This document shows positions 45,658 through 54,928 of a DNA stretch of 64,000 nt, piece after piece (position 1 is the stretch's first letter; the number at the start of each line of letters is the position of its first letter). Both the position numbers and the translations under genes were made by a program. The stretch is from Caballeronia sordidicola. Its GTDB lineage: Bacteria; Pseudomonadota; Gammaproteobacteria; Burkholderiales; Burkholderiaceae. The notes under the pieces were generated by a model that searched no databases, was not told the origin of the DNA, and saw only the letters and a program-made list of their open reading frames with translations. The stretch lies in NCBI RefSeq assembly GCF_000729995.1, contig NZ_JNFG01000205.1:1-64000 (forward strand), given 5' to 3'.

Positions 45658-46493
45658 TTCTGCTCTCCTTTGGCGTAGTTCGCGTGCCATGAGAGGAGAT
45701 GAGATTCAAGGAAGCGCACCAGCGCATCTGCCGCGACGCCGATGATCGCGTAGATGATCATGGTCAGCAGAATGACATTGGTCTGCAGGAATTCGCGTGC
45801 ATCCATTGCGAGGAAACCGATCCCCTTTGTCGTTGCAAGCGTCTCGGCGATGACCAGCGCGAGCCACGCGTGAGCGAGGGCATAACGTACGCCTGTGAGG
45901 ATCGATGGCATCGCTCCCGGCAGGATGATTCGTCGTACGATCGCGGTCCAGTCCAGCCCGACTACCTTGGCAAGCTCCATCAGCTTTGGATCGATCTGGC
46001 GGATGCCAAGCATGGTGTTGATATAGATGGGGAACAGGACCGCGAGCGCAACCAGGAAAATTTTCGCAACCTCGCCCACGCCGAACCAGACGATGACGAG
46101 CGGGAGCATGGCGAGGAAAGGAACCGCGCGCACCATCTGGATCGAGCGGTCGAAAAGCGCTTGTGCCAGCGGCGAGAATCCGACCGCGATGCCAAGTACG
46201 AGGCCGATCGCGCCGCCAATGACGAAGCCCGCGGAGGCTCGCAGAAGCGACACGCCGAGATGAACGAAAAGATCGCCGTTCCTGGCCAGATCCAACGCGG
46301 TTTCGGCGACGTTGCTTGGGGCCGGGAGTACCTGCGGGGAGATCAGTCCAATGCGCGCGGCAACCTCCCAAAGCACCAGCGCCAGAACGGGGACGAGCCA
46401 GGAAAGCCACCTGTAGAGCGCACCTTTTGAAATACCTGGGCGCATCCGTCTCGACGAGACATAGCTGTTGCGAGAAGAAGGTACGTCAGCCAT
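45654..46493 (-). CDS. ssuC: Sulfonate-type ABC transporter permease
   Basis: A 279-aa permease with about six helices. It has the EAA-like loop KLMELAKVVGLDWTAIVRRIILPGAMP (residues about 167-193) and a first periplasmic part beginning LISPQVLPAPSNV. It is the first gene of the four-gene operon; the structured leader on the same strand (46656-46740) is about 160 bases upstream. Confidence 0.85.
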   Translation of the reverse strand: MADVPSSRNSYVSSRRMRPGISKGALYRWLSWLVPVLALVLWEVAARIGLISPQVLPAPSNVAETALDLARNGDLFVHLGVSLLRASAGFVIGGAIGLVLGIAVGFSPLAQALFDRSIQMVRAVPFLAMLPLVIVWFGVGEVAKIFLVALAVLFPIYINTMLGIRQIDPKLMELAKVVGLDWTAIVRRIILPGAMPSILTGVRYALAHAWLALVIAETLATTKGIGFLAMDAREFLQTNVILLTMIIYAIIGVAADALVRFLESHLLSWHANYAKGEQK

Positions 46494-46985
46494 GTCGGTT
46501 CCAGATTAACCATGAAAAAACTGCTCCGAGAGGGAGCTGTTACGAGTCGGTACCCCTTGGTGCGGCCGAGTTTCGCCCTCAAAACTCGGCTTCTCGGCTT
46601 CTTAATCCGATCTACTCAAGGCAGGAAATGGGCGCATCCGAGTACATGGCCGTATCAATGCGTCACGCCATTGTCAGGATCAGGTTCACCCGGGGACGTC
46701 GCTTTGGCGCGGGCGAACCGGGCGAACCATGAGCCCCTGATAAAACGAATGCCGCTCGGGCAACATCCGGGTATAGGGCGCGTTTCGGTAATGCCGGTAC
46801 CTTGGCAGCGAGCCTGTTATTAGAGGCTGTCTTGTGCCACGATGACAAACAGTTTTTTATGCTTTGCTTTTCAGTTTCTGCACATTGCTCAACGAGCGGC
46901 TGTTTTCGCCTGCAAGCCTGGCGATCAAACCTCGCTCGAAAACATGGACGGGATTCGGGTTTGTTCCGCCCTCCGACGCTTATAA
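46494..46985. other. Leader and spacer upstream of the sulfonate-type operon
   Basis: About 490 bases with no supported gene. It holds the structured leader candidate on the minus strand (46656-46740) and, to the right, an AT-richer spacer before the transposase remnant. Confidence 0.4.
46656..46740 (-). promoter_or_regulatory. Structured leader candidate, partly TPP-riboswitch-like
   Basis: Read on the minus strand, a GGTTCGCCCGG / CCGGGTGAACC stem (46718-46728 with 46683-46693, 11 bases with one G-U) is followed by TGAACCTGATCC, which resembles the 3' half of TPP riboswitches. A second hairpin follows, CAATGGCG / TGA / CGCATTG (46656-46673). The TGAGA half of a TPP element was not found. 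The 5' arm is preceded by a 9-base tandem duplication of GGTTCGCCC. Confidence 0.4.
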
Positions 46986-47225
46986 GAAAGCGTCCAGCGA
47001 GAACGCGAGCGCTACATCCCTCAAGGGGACTTCCTTCGGGGCATGCGTGGCTTTCGCGATCCTGAACGCACGCTAGCTTTCCTATCGTGCTTCGGCCCGA
47101 TTCGGCAGCACTTCGCGCTCAAGCGACACCTGCTGCGCGCCTCGCTCTATCGCAAACAGCTCGCCGTACGTTTCGATGCGTGGCATCGATTCACTGAACT
47201 CACCCAGAATCCGTCCACATTCTGA
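46986..47225 (+). pseudogene. IS6-family transposase remnant
   Basis: About 80 codons resembling the C-terminal end of a Burkholderia IS6-type DDE transposase: a QRERER segment, then MRGFRDPERT, FGPIRQHFALKRHLLRAS, and FTELTQNP before the stop. An in-frame stop at 46983 cuts it off on the left. The catalytic domain is missing, and no terminal inverted repeats were identified. Confidence 0.55.
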
Positions 47226-47281
47226 GCCAAGGCCGTACTCTTTGAGCTGTTGCGTCGTCGAAAATCAACGTGACAAAGCGC

Positions 47282-48511
47282 TCAGAACAAGTGCTTGATG
47301 CCGGCGGATACTGCCACCTGTTTATTCGTCGCCGAGGGCGACAGATAACCGATTTGAGCGACCGCCGGCCGTCCCAATGAGTCAGTGCCGCTCGCGTGCT
47401 GGAACGCACTGGTCAAATATAGTTCGGTTGCCTTCGACAACGAATAGGCCGCACCCAGATTCAACTGTTCGTACTTGGCGCTGCTCTTGTCGCCGACGCT
47501 TCCGCCATCCGTGAAGTCGAACGATGTACCAAAGCGTAGGAACGGGGTGGCCTGGTAGCGCAAGTTGACGCCGACAGTGCTGAGCGTTGTCGATCCGCTG
47601 TAGCCTGACGTGTTAAGCGCGGCCGTGGAGCCAAGTCCGCGGAACTGGGTGTTCGAGTAGTTGGCGCCGACAATCACCGGGCCGGCCGTGTAGGTCGTCG
47701 CGACCGAGATAGTCTGCTGTGTGTGGGCAGATGCGAATCCGGCGATTGCCGGGTTGGATTCGGCCGCCGTCGCCGACCCCGCTGAACCAAGGTTATTGCC
47801 TGTGGCGCTGGCATTCGCGTTGGTGCCATACAGCGAGTTGTTCGGATTCCTGGCGTTTATGATTGATGCTGCAAACGAAAAAGCGGCACCGGTATAGCTG
47901 GCGCCCGTCGACCAGAACTGGTTCTGCGTGACGTTGCCGGCGACGCCGCCTAAGCTGTACAGCGCGCCAAACCGGAAGCCGTTGTACGGGTCCGACAGAT
48001 ACTTGATCGAATTGTTGATGCGGTGCGTAAAGTTCAGGTTGTCGTAGTCGCTGGGATGGATCGCGAGGTTGCCCCAATACCATGCGTAGAGTAACGGGGA
48101 CACGAATTCGACAGAGGTGTCGCCCTGACGTCCCAATGTGACTGTGCCGTAGCGGTTCGCAGTCAAGCCGACCCAAGCCTGGCGGCCGAACTCGGTACCG
48201 CCTTGTCCGAGCGTGCCGTTGTTGACGCTAAAGCCGTTCTCGATCTTGAAGATTGCTTTCAATCCGCCGCCCAGGTCTTCGGCGCCCGTCAGACCCCAAC
48301 GGCTTGAGGCTAGTCCCGACGAGCCGCTATCGAACTGAGCAACCTGTGCTCCACCGAGTGGTTTGCCTGAACCGGATGTCGCCGCGGTCTGCACATTATT
48401 TGCGTATGTGATGTTGCCGGTTACGATGCCATATAGAGTGACACTGCTTTGGGCACTCGCGGTTCCCGCCAGGATAGAAGAAATACTGAAAGCAAAAATC
48501 AATTTTTTCAT
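47282..48511 (-). CDS. Outer-membrane porin, Burkholderia type
   Basis: A 409-aa trimeric porin, longer than the one at 32.5 kb because of larger extracellular loops. The signal peptide is cleaved after AGTASA, leaving QSSVTLYG. The standard blocks SSRWGLTGAEDLGGGLKA, GRQAWVGL and TVTLGRQGD are present, and the protein ends in KHLF. It is a single gene on the minus strand with an AT-rich upstream region. Confidence 0.92.
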   Translation of the reverse strand: MKKLIFAFSISSILAGTASAQSSVTLYGIVTGNITYANNVQTAATSGSGKPLGGAQVAQFDSGSSGLASSRWGLTGAEDLGGGLKAIFKIENGFSVNNGTLGQGGTEFGRQAWVGLTANRYGTVTLGRQGDTSVEFVSPLLYAWYWGNLAIHPSDYDNLNFTHRINNSIKYLSDPYNGFRFGALYSLGGVAGNVTQNQFWSTGASYTGAAFSFAASIINARNPNNSLYGTNANASATGNNLGSAGSATAAESNPAIAGFASAHTQQTISVATTYTAGPVIVGANYSNTQFRGLGSTAALNTSGYSGSTTLSTVGVNLRYQATPFLRFGTSFDFTDGGSVGDKSSAKYEQLNLGAAYSLSKATELYLTSAFQHASGTDSLGRPAVAQIGYLSPSATNKQVAVSAGIKHLF

Positions 48512-48741
48512 AGTAATCCGAAATAGTTAATGAATTGGCCATGACTGACCGAGCGGCTCTATAAGAGACGCACAGTCTGCCGCGAGGATTTTGGTGCTTT
48601 GAGGGGCTTTTGATTCAATCAGGAACAGGTGTGAACGCATTGCCTGACATGTCATTCTCTTAATTATTCCGATGACCGGTCAATATTATTTCGTTATATG
48701 AATCAATTTATTTAAGATGCGGTTATGTGAAGGGCTCTGCT
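48512..48741. other. Upstream region of the second porin
   Basis: AT-rich stretch with no gene. It should contain the porin promoter and leader. Confidence 0.35.
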
Positions 48742-49112
48742 ATGGATATTCTTGATGACGCTGATTGGCGGCGGCGCCTGAAGGGTTGGCCGCGCCGGCA
48801 TTGCATGAGTACCGGGGCGCTGGCGATCCTGCATCAGGAGAACGCTTGCCTGAACGGAGACATCGAGCGCCTCGGTGGGCTCGTCGAGAATCTATAGCTT
48901 CGGTTCGGACGCAATGGCGCATGCTATGCCCGCGCGCGCGGCTTCCCCGCCTGAAGGCTGATGCGGACGTTGCCGTGTGAGGCCTTGAGGGGAAGCGGCT
49001 GGAGTGCATTACCGTGTATGCACGTGCCGGTTACTTTGATGTGGGCTACGTCGCCGATCCGCTCGGTTTTATCCCTGGAATTCCGTTGAGCGGCTGGCGG
49101 GATGAGCCGTGA
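48742..49112 (+). pseudogene. Decayed coding region of unclear origin
   Basis: A 51-codon frame (48742-48897, MDILDDADWRR...) contains a coiled-coil-like LHQENACLNGDIERLGGLV stretch that recalls the leader of IS66-type transposases. After several stops and frame changes, a second stretch (about 48984-49112) reads like a protein C-terminus (VGYVADPLGFIPGIPLSGW). Codon use looks coding-like, but no intact frame spans it. Neither family could be recognised with certainty. Confidence 0.3.
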
Positions 49113-49127
49113 CGCTTCTGCATCACA

Positions 49128-51206
49128 TCACCGTGACTGCTCGACGTGGATCGCGTCGCTTACCGCGTTGACCCCCGCGTTGACCCCCGCGTTGCCCCTT
49201 AAGGCGGGCAAAAGGGTTGAAGTTTCCGACTCCTCGGTAAGGAGCGACAATGCTTCATCGGCTGACATCGGCCTGCCAAACAAGTAGCCTTGCATCTTCC
49301 GGCAACCCAGGTCACCCAGGATACGGACTTGATCTTCTGTCTCGACGCCCTCAACAACGCAATCCAGATTCAGGTTTCGACATAGATCAACGACCGATTT
49401 CACCACTTTTTGACTCGTGGTGTTCGTCGCAATATCGGCGACAAAACTTCTATCAATCTTGATCTTGTCCAGTGGGAGCCTATGCACATAGCTCAGGCTC
49501 GAAAATCCTGTGCCGAAGTCGTCAAGCGAAATATGGACACCGAGTTGCTTCAGGCGTCGAAGTGAGTCGCTCGCCACGTCGAAATCACTCACCAGCGCTG
49601 TTTCTGTAATTTCCAGTTCGATTCGGTGCGCAGGCACGCGGCTCGCCGAGATGATTTCGACGATCCTCCGGGTCGCTTCGGGAGACGCGATATCGCGAGT
49701 TGACAGATTAAACGAAATTCGCACGTGATCCGGCCAGCGCTTCGCACTTTCAAGCGCTCTTTCCAGCAAAATATCGCTGATCAACAGGATGCGATTCGAT
49801 CGCTCCGCGCGCCTTATAAACTCCGCTGGCGGAACCATGCCGAGCGTACTGTTAGTCCAACGCGCCAGCGCCTCGAAGCCCGCAATATGCTTTCCAGGTA
49901 ACTCAATAATAGGTTGAAAATCCAACGACAATTCGCGCTCAAGATCAGCTTGCGCCAGCGCTTGCTCAATAAGCCCCGATCTCCGCCACTCAATTTCGTG
50001 ATCTGTCGAGAATATGACCGGCTTGCCCCTCGAATTCTGCTTGGCGTTATATAACGCGTAGTCGGCTCGTTCAAACAGCACGTCGACGCGTTCGACGCTA
50101 CCTCGCGATACCGCGAATCCGATCGAGGCAGACAGCCGGGCAGTCATATCCGGCAAATGGTAAGGCAGCCGCAGTACACGGCAAATCTCCGTTCCGCGCT
50201 GGGTAATGTCACCGTCGGAAAGGTCCCCGCGCAGCAACACACCGAACTCATCACCTCCGAGTCGCGCCAGAAAGGCGGACGCATCCTCGAATTGCTGCAA
50301 TCTGCGTCCTACTTCCGCCAGCACCCAATCGCCCATGGCATGACCATAGGCGTCGTTCACCAGCTTGAAGCCGTCAAGATCCACCAGACCGATCACCGCA
50401 CCGTGGCAATCCTGAAACATGGATGGACCAGCGCCATCCAGACAGGCAAAGAATGCGCGTCGATTCGGCAGTCCCGTCAACGAGTCGAGATTGGCCAACC
50501 GGAAGTTGTCGTCACTGAGACGCTGAGTCTCAATCTGCCTCAAACGCAACTCCTCTCGCGATTCTATCAATCGGGCAAAGTCCCGGTAATAGGTCAGCAA
50601 GATGACGACCATCGCAACCGATACGAGAAACAGGTTGACCGCGATCGAGACGAATACAAGTTTCCCGGTCAGCGAAAAGAAAATCACGAACGGTATGATC
50701 ACAATCACAGTCAGCGATAGCGCCGCCGCACGCAGATGCATCAAACAAAAAATGCACCCGATGACAGTAATCGCCATGTAAAAAGCGACGTGACTTTGCT
50801 GATATGCATCTCCGTACGGATATAGGCTCAGACCCCACGCCGTAAAAAACACGGCCAGTACCGCTGCGAGACGGACCGTCCGGCGCAAGCGTCTTTCAGC
50901 CGTAGCCGCATCGACGTCATGATGGCGAGTGCGCAGCCACCAGGCGAAGCGGACAACGCAAACCAGGCAGAGGCAGGCCGGCACCCATATGGACAGCAGG
51001 GCTGGAGTCGAGTGGACGTGGGTGATTGCCAGTCCTGCAGAGTTCGTGGCCAGGATGAAGTACAACAGCGGTATCTGTCGAGAAAGCGCGATGAACTGCG
51101 AGCGTGCCAGCGCGGCGTTTTCCCCTGACACGCGGAACATCGATATACATGCGCTAAAGGCGCCTCGCCAGCGGGGAAGCCCCATGCGGTGAATTTGGTC
51201 GACCAT
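49128..51206 (-). CDS. Membrane GGDEF-EAL c-di-GMP enzyme
   Basis: A 692-aa protein from the ATG at 51206; ATGs at 51185 and 51140 are also possible. Five to six membrane helices are followed by a GGDEF domain with RLGGDEFGVLL and an EAL domain with FEALARW, FNLSTRD, LEITET, LDDFGTG, KIKID and VVEGVET. Both active sites look complete, so it may make and degrade c-di-GMP. The C-terminus contains a short NAGVNAGVNA repeat from a 15-base tandem duplication (49163-49194). It lies alone on the minus strand. Confidence 0.88.
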   Translation of the reverse strand: MVDQIHRMGLPRWRGAFSACISMFRVSGENAALARSQFIALSRQIPLLYFILATNSAGLAITHVHSTPALLSIWVPACLCLVCVVRFAWWLRTRHHDVDAATAERRLRRTVRLAAVLAVFFTAWGLSLYPYGDAYQQSHVAFYMAITVIGCIFCLMHLRAAALSLTVIVIIPFVIFFSLTGKLVFVSIAVNLFLVSVAMVVILLTYYRDFARLIESREELRLRQIETQRLSDDNFRLANLDSLTGLPNRRAFFACLDGAGPSMFQDCHGAVIGLVDLDGFKLVNDAYGHAMGDWVLAEVGRRLQQFEDASAFLARLGGDEFGVLLRGDLSDGDITQRGTEICRVLRLPYHLPDMTARLSASIGFAVSRGSVERVDVLFERADYALYNAKQNSRGKPVIFSTDHEIEWRRSGLIEQALAQADLERELSLDFQPIIELPGKHIAGFEALARWTNSTLGMVPPAEFIRRAERSNRILLISDILLERALESAKRWPDHVRISFNLSTRDIASPEATRRIVEIISASRVPAHRIELEITETALVSDFDVASDSLRRLKQLGVHISLDDFGTGFSSLSYVHRLPLDKIKIDRSFVADIATNTTSQKVVKSVVDLCRNLNLDCVVEGVETEDQVRILGDLGCRKMQGYLFGRPMSADEALSLLTEESETSTLLPALRGNAGVNAGVNAVSDAIHVEQSR

Positions 51207-51794
51207 GACTACGTTACATCCTTGAGGGGGAGTCCTTGGTTTGGCCCGCTCCGCTCCAGCGGCAGAGCGGCTTTTGCATGTGTTGGCCGGCGATTCACGG
51301 CGTGGACGCCGGGTAAAACAAGACCTCCCGGAACTCGGCTTCAAAAAGTGCCAGGGTCTCTCCCGTCCCGGTCAATAAGTCAATAATCCGGGCTGCTTTC
51401 TCCTGGAGTGGTCGTCATGACTTCTGGCAGGCCGTTGCCGTTGTGCACAAACTTAAGAATTCCGACAAGCTCCATGCTATTCAGTAACCGCGTATTATCG
51501 ACTCTGTCCGGATCAGGATTCATTTGCAGGAACGTTCATTACGTATGTATACGGCCACTGCAAATTCTTCTGAAGGGATAGCGCATTTTTTTTGAATTCG
51601 GACAACGAATTTATTGAAATCTGAATATTGATTAAGGATTTTCCTACGCTGAATGTAGGTTAATCCTTAGCTCGGATTAAATTTGCCGAGACATGATTGC
51701 GTCCTCACTACCGCCGTGGTAAGGCAGATAATCAGGACATTGCCTGGCAGAAAACCCAACGGGTCGATTACTGTCCATCACGGAGGTCGTCACC
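51207..51794. other. Divergent intergenic region before the REC-PAS kinase
   Basis: About 590 bases with no gene. The right two thirds are AT-rich and should contain promoters for the kinase and, leftward, the GGDEF-EAL gene. Confidence 0.35.
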
Positions 51795-53426
51795 ATGAAT
51801 CATGCAGCGGCCGACGCCCGCGAAGCGCCCGTCATCCTCATCGCGGACGACACGCCCGCCAACCTCGGCGTGGTCGTCGAGAGTTTTACGAACCGGGGCT
51901 TTCGTGTACTCGTGGCCCTCGACGGCACTGAGGCCATCGAGCGTGCGCAATTCTCAAAACCGGATCTGATCCTGCTCGATGTAAAAATGCCCGGCATCGA
52001 CGGTTTCGAGACCTGCCGGCGCCTGAAGATGGACGAGCGCACGCGCGAAATTGCGGTGATCTTCATGACTTCGCTCGCCGGCAGCGAGGACATGGTTGAG
52101 GGATTTTCCGCGGGCGGTGTCGATTACATCACCAAACCGGTGCGGATCGATGAAATGATGGCGCGCGTGGGCACCCATCTGGCACTGGGCGCAATGCACA
52201 AGCAACTCGTGGCGCAGAACCGCCAGTTGATGGACGAAGTGGCCATTCGTCAGAAGGCCGAGGCGGCCCTGTCTCACGTGCGCGACGAACTCGAAGTACG
52301 CGTCGCGCAACGTACTGAAGAACTGGCGCGCACGAATGCGAACCTCACATCGGAGATCGATGAACGCAGGCGCGTCGAGGCTAAACTGCTTTCGAGCGAA
52401 GCACGCTTTCGCACCATCGTCGAGACGAGTCCCGTGCCGCTGTGCATTGCTTCGTTGAACGGCGGACAACTCCTCTATGCGAATGAGCCGTTGCGCCAAC
52501 TGTTCGGCCTTGACGCGGGTGAAGAGGTGTCCGCCAATATCAAAGATTTCTATACGAATCCGGCGGAGCAGGACCAACTCGTCCAGCACCTGTGCGCGGA
52601 GGGGAACTTCCGCAATGCCGAAGTCCAGTTCAGGCGATCGGATGGCACCGTATTCTGGGCAATCGCGACTGCCCGGGTTGCTACCTACGGCGATGAGCCT
52701 GCCGTCTATGCCGGCCTTAATGACATTACGGAACGCAAGCGCATCGAGCAGGAACTGTTCGAGTCGCGCGAGCAGCTACGCGAGTTATCGGCCTACATGG
52801 AAGCGATTCGCGAAGAGGAAAGAAAGCGCATCGCGATGGAGATTCACGATGAGCTGGGCCAGTTGCTGACTGCATTGAAGATGGACGTGTCGTTGCTCAA
52901 GATGCACCTCGCCAACGACTCGAGCGCTGCCAGAAAAACCGACGACATGCGCGAGCTGGTCGAAAAGACGATCTGGATGGTACGCAATGTCGTAAGCCAT
53001 CTGAGGCCAGCCGCGCTCAACTTCGGGATTGTGTCGGCACTGGAATGGCTGGCCGAAGATTTCGGGCGCCGTAACGGAATTCCCTGCCAGTTCCGGATCA
53101 ATGGCAGCGAGCCGGTGCTGTCAGACGCGCATGCCACCGCCGTGTTCCGTATCGTGCAGGCCTCGCTGACCAACGTGACACGCCATGCCGGCGCAACGAG
53201 GGCCGACGTGACGCTGACACGCTCCGCGAGCGCACTCGAACTCCACGTTAGCGATGACGGTTGCGGATTCGATCAGGAAGCGGCGCTCAAAGGCGAGTCC
53301 TATGGTTTGCTCGGCATGACCGAACGCGCCCGGCTAATCGGCGGATCGCTGTTAATAGACAGTGCACTCGGCACGGGTACGGCGGTTTCAATTCACATTC
53401 CGCTGGATGGTGAACCGGCGCCTTGA
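51795..53426 (+). CDS. REC-PAS-HisKA_3 sensor histidine kinase
   Basis: A 543-aa cytoplasmic kinase. A receiver domain (D62 in LILLDVKMPG) is followed by a coiled coil, a PAS domain (residues about 200-315), a HisKA_3 dimer helix with phospho-acceptor H351 (IHDELGQLL), and an ATPase domain. There is no membrane segment. The N-box reads VQASLTNVTRHA where VQEALTN is usual: the Glu is replaced by Ala. G1 (DDGCGF) and the GLLGMTERA region are normal. NarL-type partner regulators are expected but none is adjacent; the receiver at the N-terminus suggests input from another kinase. Confidence 0.85.
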   Translation: MNHAAADAREAPVILIADDTPANLGVVVESFTNRGFRVLVALDGTEAIERAQFSKPDLILLDVKMPGIDGFETCRRLKMDERTREIAVIFMTSLAGSEDMVEGFSAGGVDYITKPVRIDEMMARVGTHLALGAMHKQLVAQNRQLMDEVAIRQKAEAALSHVRDELEVRVAQRTEELARTNANLTSEIDERRRVEAKLLSSEARFRTIVETSPVPLCIASLNGGQLLYANEPLRQLFGLDAGEEVSANIKDFYTNPAEQDQLVQHLCAEGNFRNAEVQFRRSDGTVFWAIATARVATYGDEPAVYAGLNDITERKRIEQELFESREQLRELSAYMEAIREEERKRIAMEIHDELGQLLTALKMDVSLLKMHLANDSSAARKTDDMRELVEKTIWMVRNVVSHLRPAALNFGIVSALEWLAEDFGRRNGIPCQFRINGSEPVLSDAHATAVFRIVQASLTNVTRHAGATRADVTLTRSASALELHVSDDGCGFDQEAALKGESYGLLGMTERARLIGGSLLIDSALGTGTAVSIHIPLDGEPAP

Positions 53427-53495
53427 TCCAGACTCCGATTTCCCGGCCGCTCAGCCCGACTGACAGCCCCCTCACGAATGCCCGGTACGGTGGAA

Positions 53496-54143
53496 TTAGA
53501 CCGGGCCCATGTACTTCTCTGTCAGTCGCAGGATCTCCTGAGACTGGTAGCTCTGGGCCAGCTGACTCAACTGATGCGCAAAAGGACGATGGCGCTTGTC
53601 GAGTTCGCCGATCCGCTGCGCCCACAACTGGATTTCGAGCATATCGCCCATTCGTGCCAGATAGAGAAGCGCCTCCATGTCCGCCGCGGATGGAGCCACG
53701 ACCGGTCCGTCCGTATCATGGTCCGCGACGAGCGTCGCATCGGGTTTGTACGTCCATTGAAGCTTTAACAGTGTCGCAATCTGCTCAAGCAACCGGTTCT
53801 GGTCAATCGGCTTGCTCAGGAAAGCATCGGCACCGGCTGTCAAGCTGCGGATCTTGTCACTGCCGGCCGCACTCGCCGACGTTGCAATAACCAGCACCTT
53901 GCCCAGGCTACCCGCTTTCGCGCGTAGTTCCCGGATACTGTCCTGACCGTTGAGCCCGGGCATGAATATATCCATCAGGATCACGTCCGGATGCAACCGT
54001 TCAGCCTCTTCAATTCCCGCATGGCCATCCGCGGCCTCGAACGTTTCGAAGCCCAGCGAGGCGGGCATGTCGACTGCGACGGCCCGGTTGGCCGGTACGT
54101 CGTCAACGATCACCATGACGCCCAGAATTTTCCAAGTGGACAT
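53496..54143 (-). CDS. Orphan receiver-domain protein, probable remnant of a hybrid kinase
   Basis: A 215-aa protein with a receiver domain: VIVDD, phospho-Asp in DVILMDIFMPG, SAS, and Lys in LSKP are all present. A helical C-terminal extension of about 75 residues has YLARMGDMLEIQLWAQRIGEL, known from C-terminal ends of large hybrid histidine kinases. There is no output domain. The N-terminus MSTWKILGVMVIVDD looks like the former interior of a longer protein (linker plus VLIVDD), so this may be what is left of a hybrid kinase. It is convergent with the REC-PAS kinase. Confidence 0.65.
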   Translation of the reverse strand: MSTWKILGVMVIVDDVPANRAVAVDMPASLGFETFEAADGHAGIEEAERLHPDVILMDIFMPGLNGQDSIRELRAKAGSLGKVLVIATSASAAGSDKIRSLTAGADAFLSKPIDQNRLLEQIATLLKLQWTYKPDATLVADHDTDGPVVAPSAADMEALLYLARMGDMLEIQLWAQRIGELDKRHRPFAHQLSQLAQSYQSQEILRLTEKYMGPV

Positions 54144-54258
54144 CGCCTGAGTGCCGGTCTCAAGACACGCTAAAGAAAGCCAAAATATCTGCCGTTATGC
54201 CGCTTGGGTACGTAGCGCTCCGCACACGATAAACGCCCATACGATTCGCTCGAACGCA

Positions 54259-54912
54259 ATGAAGAAAAACTATCTGCAAGAACTAGACTCTGCATACGCT
54301 TTCACCACAAAACTCGACGCGTCGTTTGGCCGGCTTCCAGTGCAGCATGGCAGCCTCTTTACACCGGAACTTGGCGAGGAGTTATACGCTGCGCTCCAGG
54401 ATCTCGGTATTCGATCATTCATCAAAGCCGCAGGACAATGCATCAAGTGGAGTCATGCGCTTCGACCTGTTGTAGAAGAGGTTCTGGGTGTGCAGGCGCT
54501 GCTAACGATCGGGCAGGTTCGCACGCCAACGCGCACGTTCTTCGACCCCAGCTTCGACGATCTGGAACGATGGTATTACCATGGTCTCGACGCACGGAAT
54601 ATCGAAGAGAGATCGGGTATCAACATGCATGCATGGTGGACGCTGCCGACGGGGGAAATCCTGGATGTAACCTTATGGTCCACATTGGCCGTTGCGTGGA
54701 ACGAGCCCGAGCGTCTTGGGGCGGTGGCCGGCGGGTGGCCTGACAAGATTGCCCCCAATCTGCTTTACGTGCCCATGGTGGTCGGCGATGACTACATTGA
54801 GAAAGTCGAGCGGCGAATGGCATACGGTCACTTTCTGGCGCGCGAATGCACGGTGGCGGAACTGGAGGCCGCACCTGTTATGGGGATGCGTTCCTGGCAC
54901 GAACTCCCATGA
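54259..54912 (+). CDS. Hypothetical protein
   Basis: A 217-aa soluble protein not recognised. It opens MKKNYLQELDSAYAF; the ATG at 54259 is the first that gives coding-like composition, though the upstream binding site is weak. The middle reads like a small enzyme or toxin-type fold (YYHGLDARNIEERSGINMHAWW, at residues 93-114) with many Trp and Tyr, followed by KIAPNLLYVP. No signal peptide is present. The next gene faces it 16 bases after the stop. Confidence 0.6.
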   Translation: MKKNYLQELDSAYAFTTKLDASFGRLPVQHGSLFTPELGEELYAALQDLGIRSFIKAAGQCIKWSHALRPVVEEVLGVQALLTIGQVRTPTRTFFDPSFDDLERWYYHGLDARNIEERSGINMHAWWTLPTGEILDVTLWSTLAVAWNEPERLGAVAGGWPDKIAPNLLYVPMVVGDDYIEKVERRMAYGHFLARECTVAELEAAPVMGMRSWHELP

Positions 54913-54928
54913 CCTGCGTAGATCCAGA

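Noticed and set aside
46656..46740. Full TPP riboswitch
   Set aside because: Only the 3' half-like TGAACCTGATCC is present; the TGAGA part and the AGGGA end were not found, so it is listed only as a structured leader candidate.
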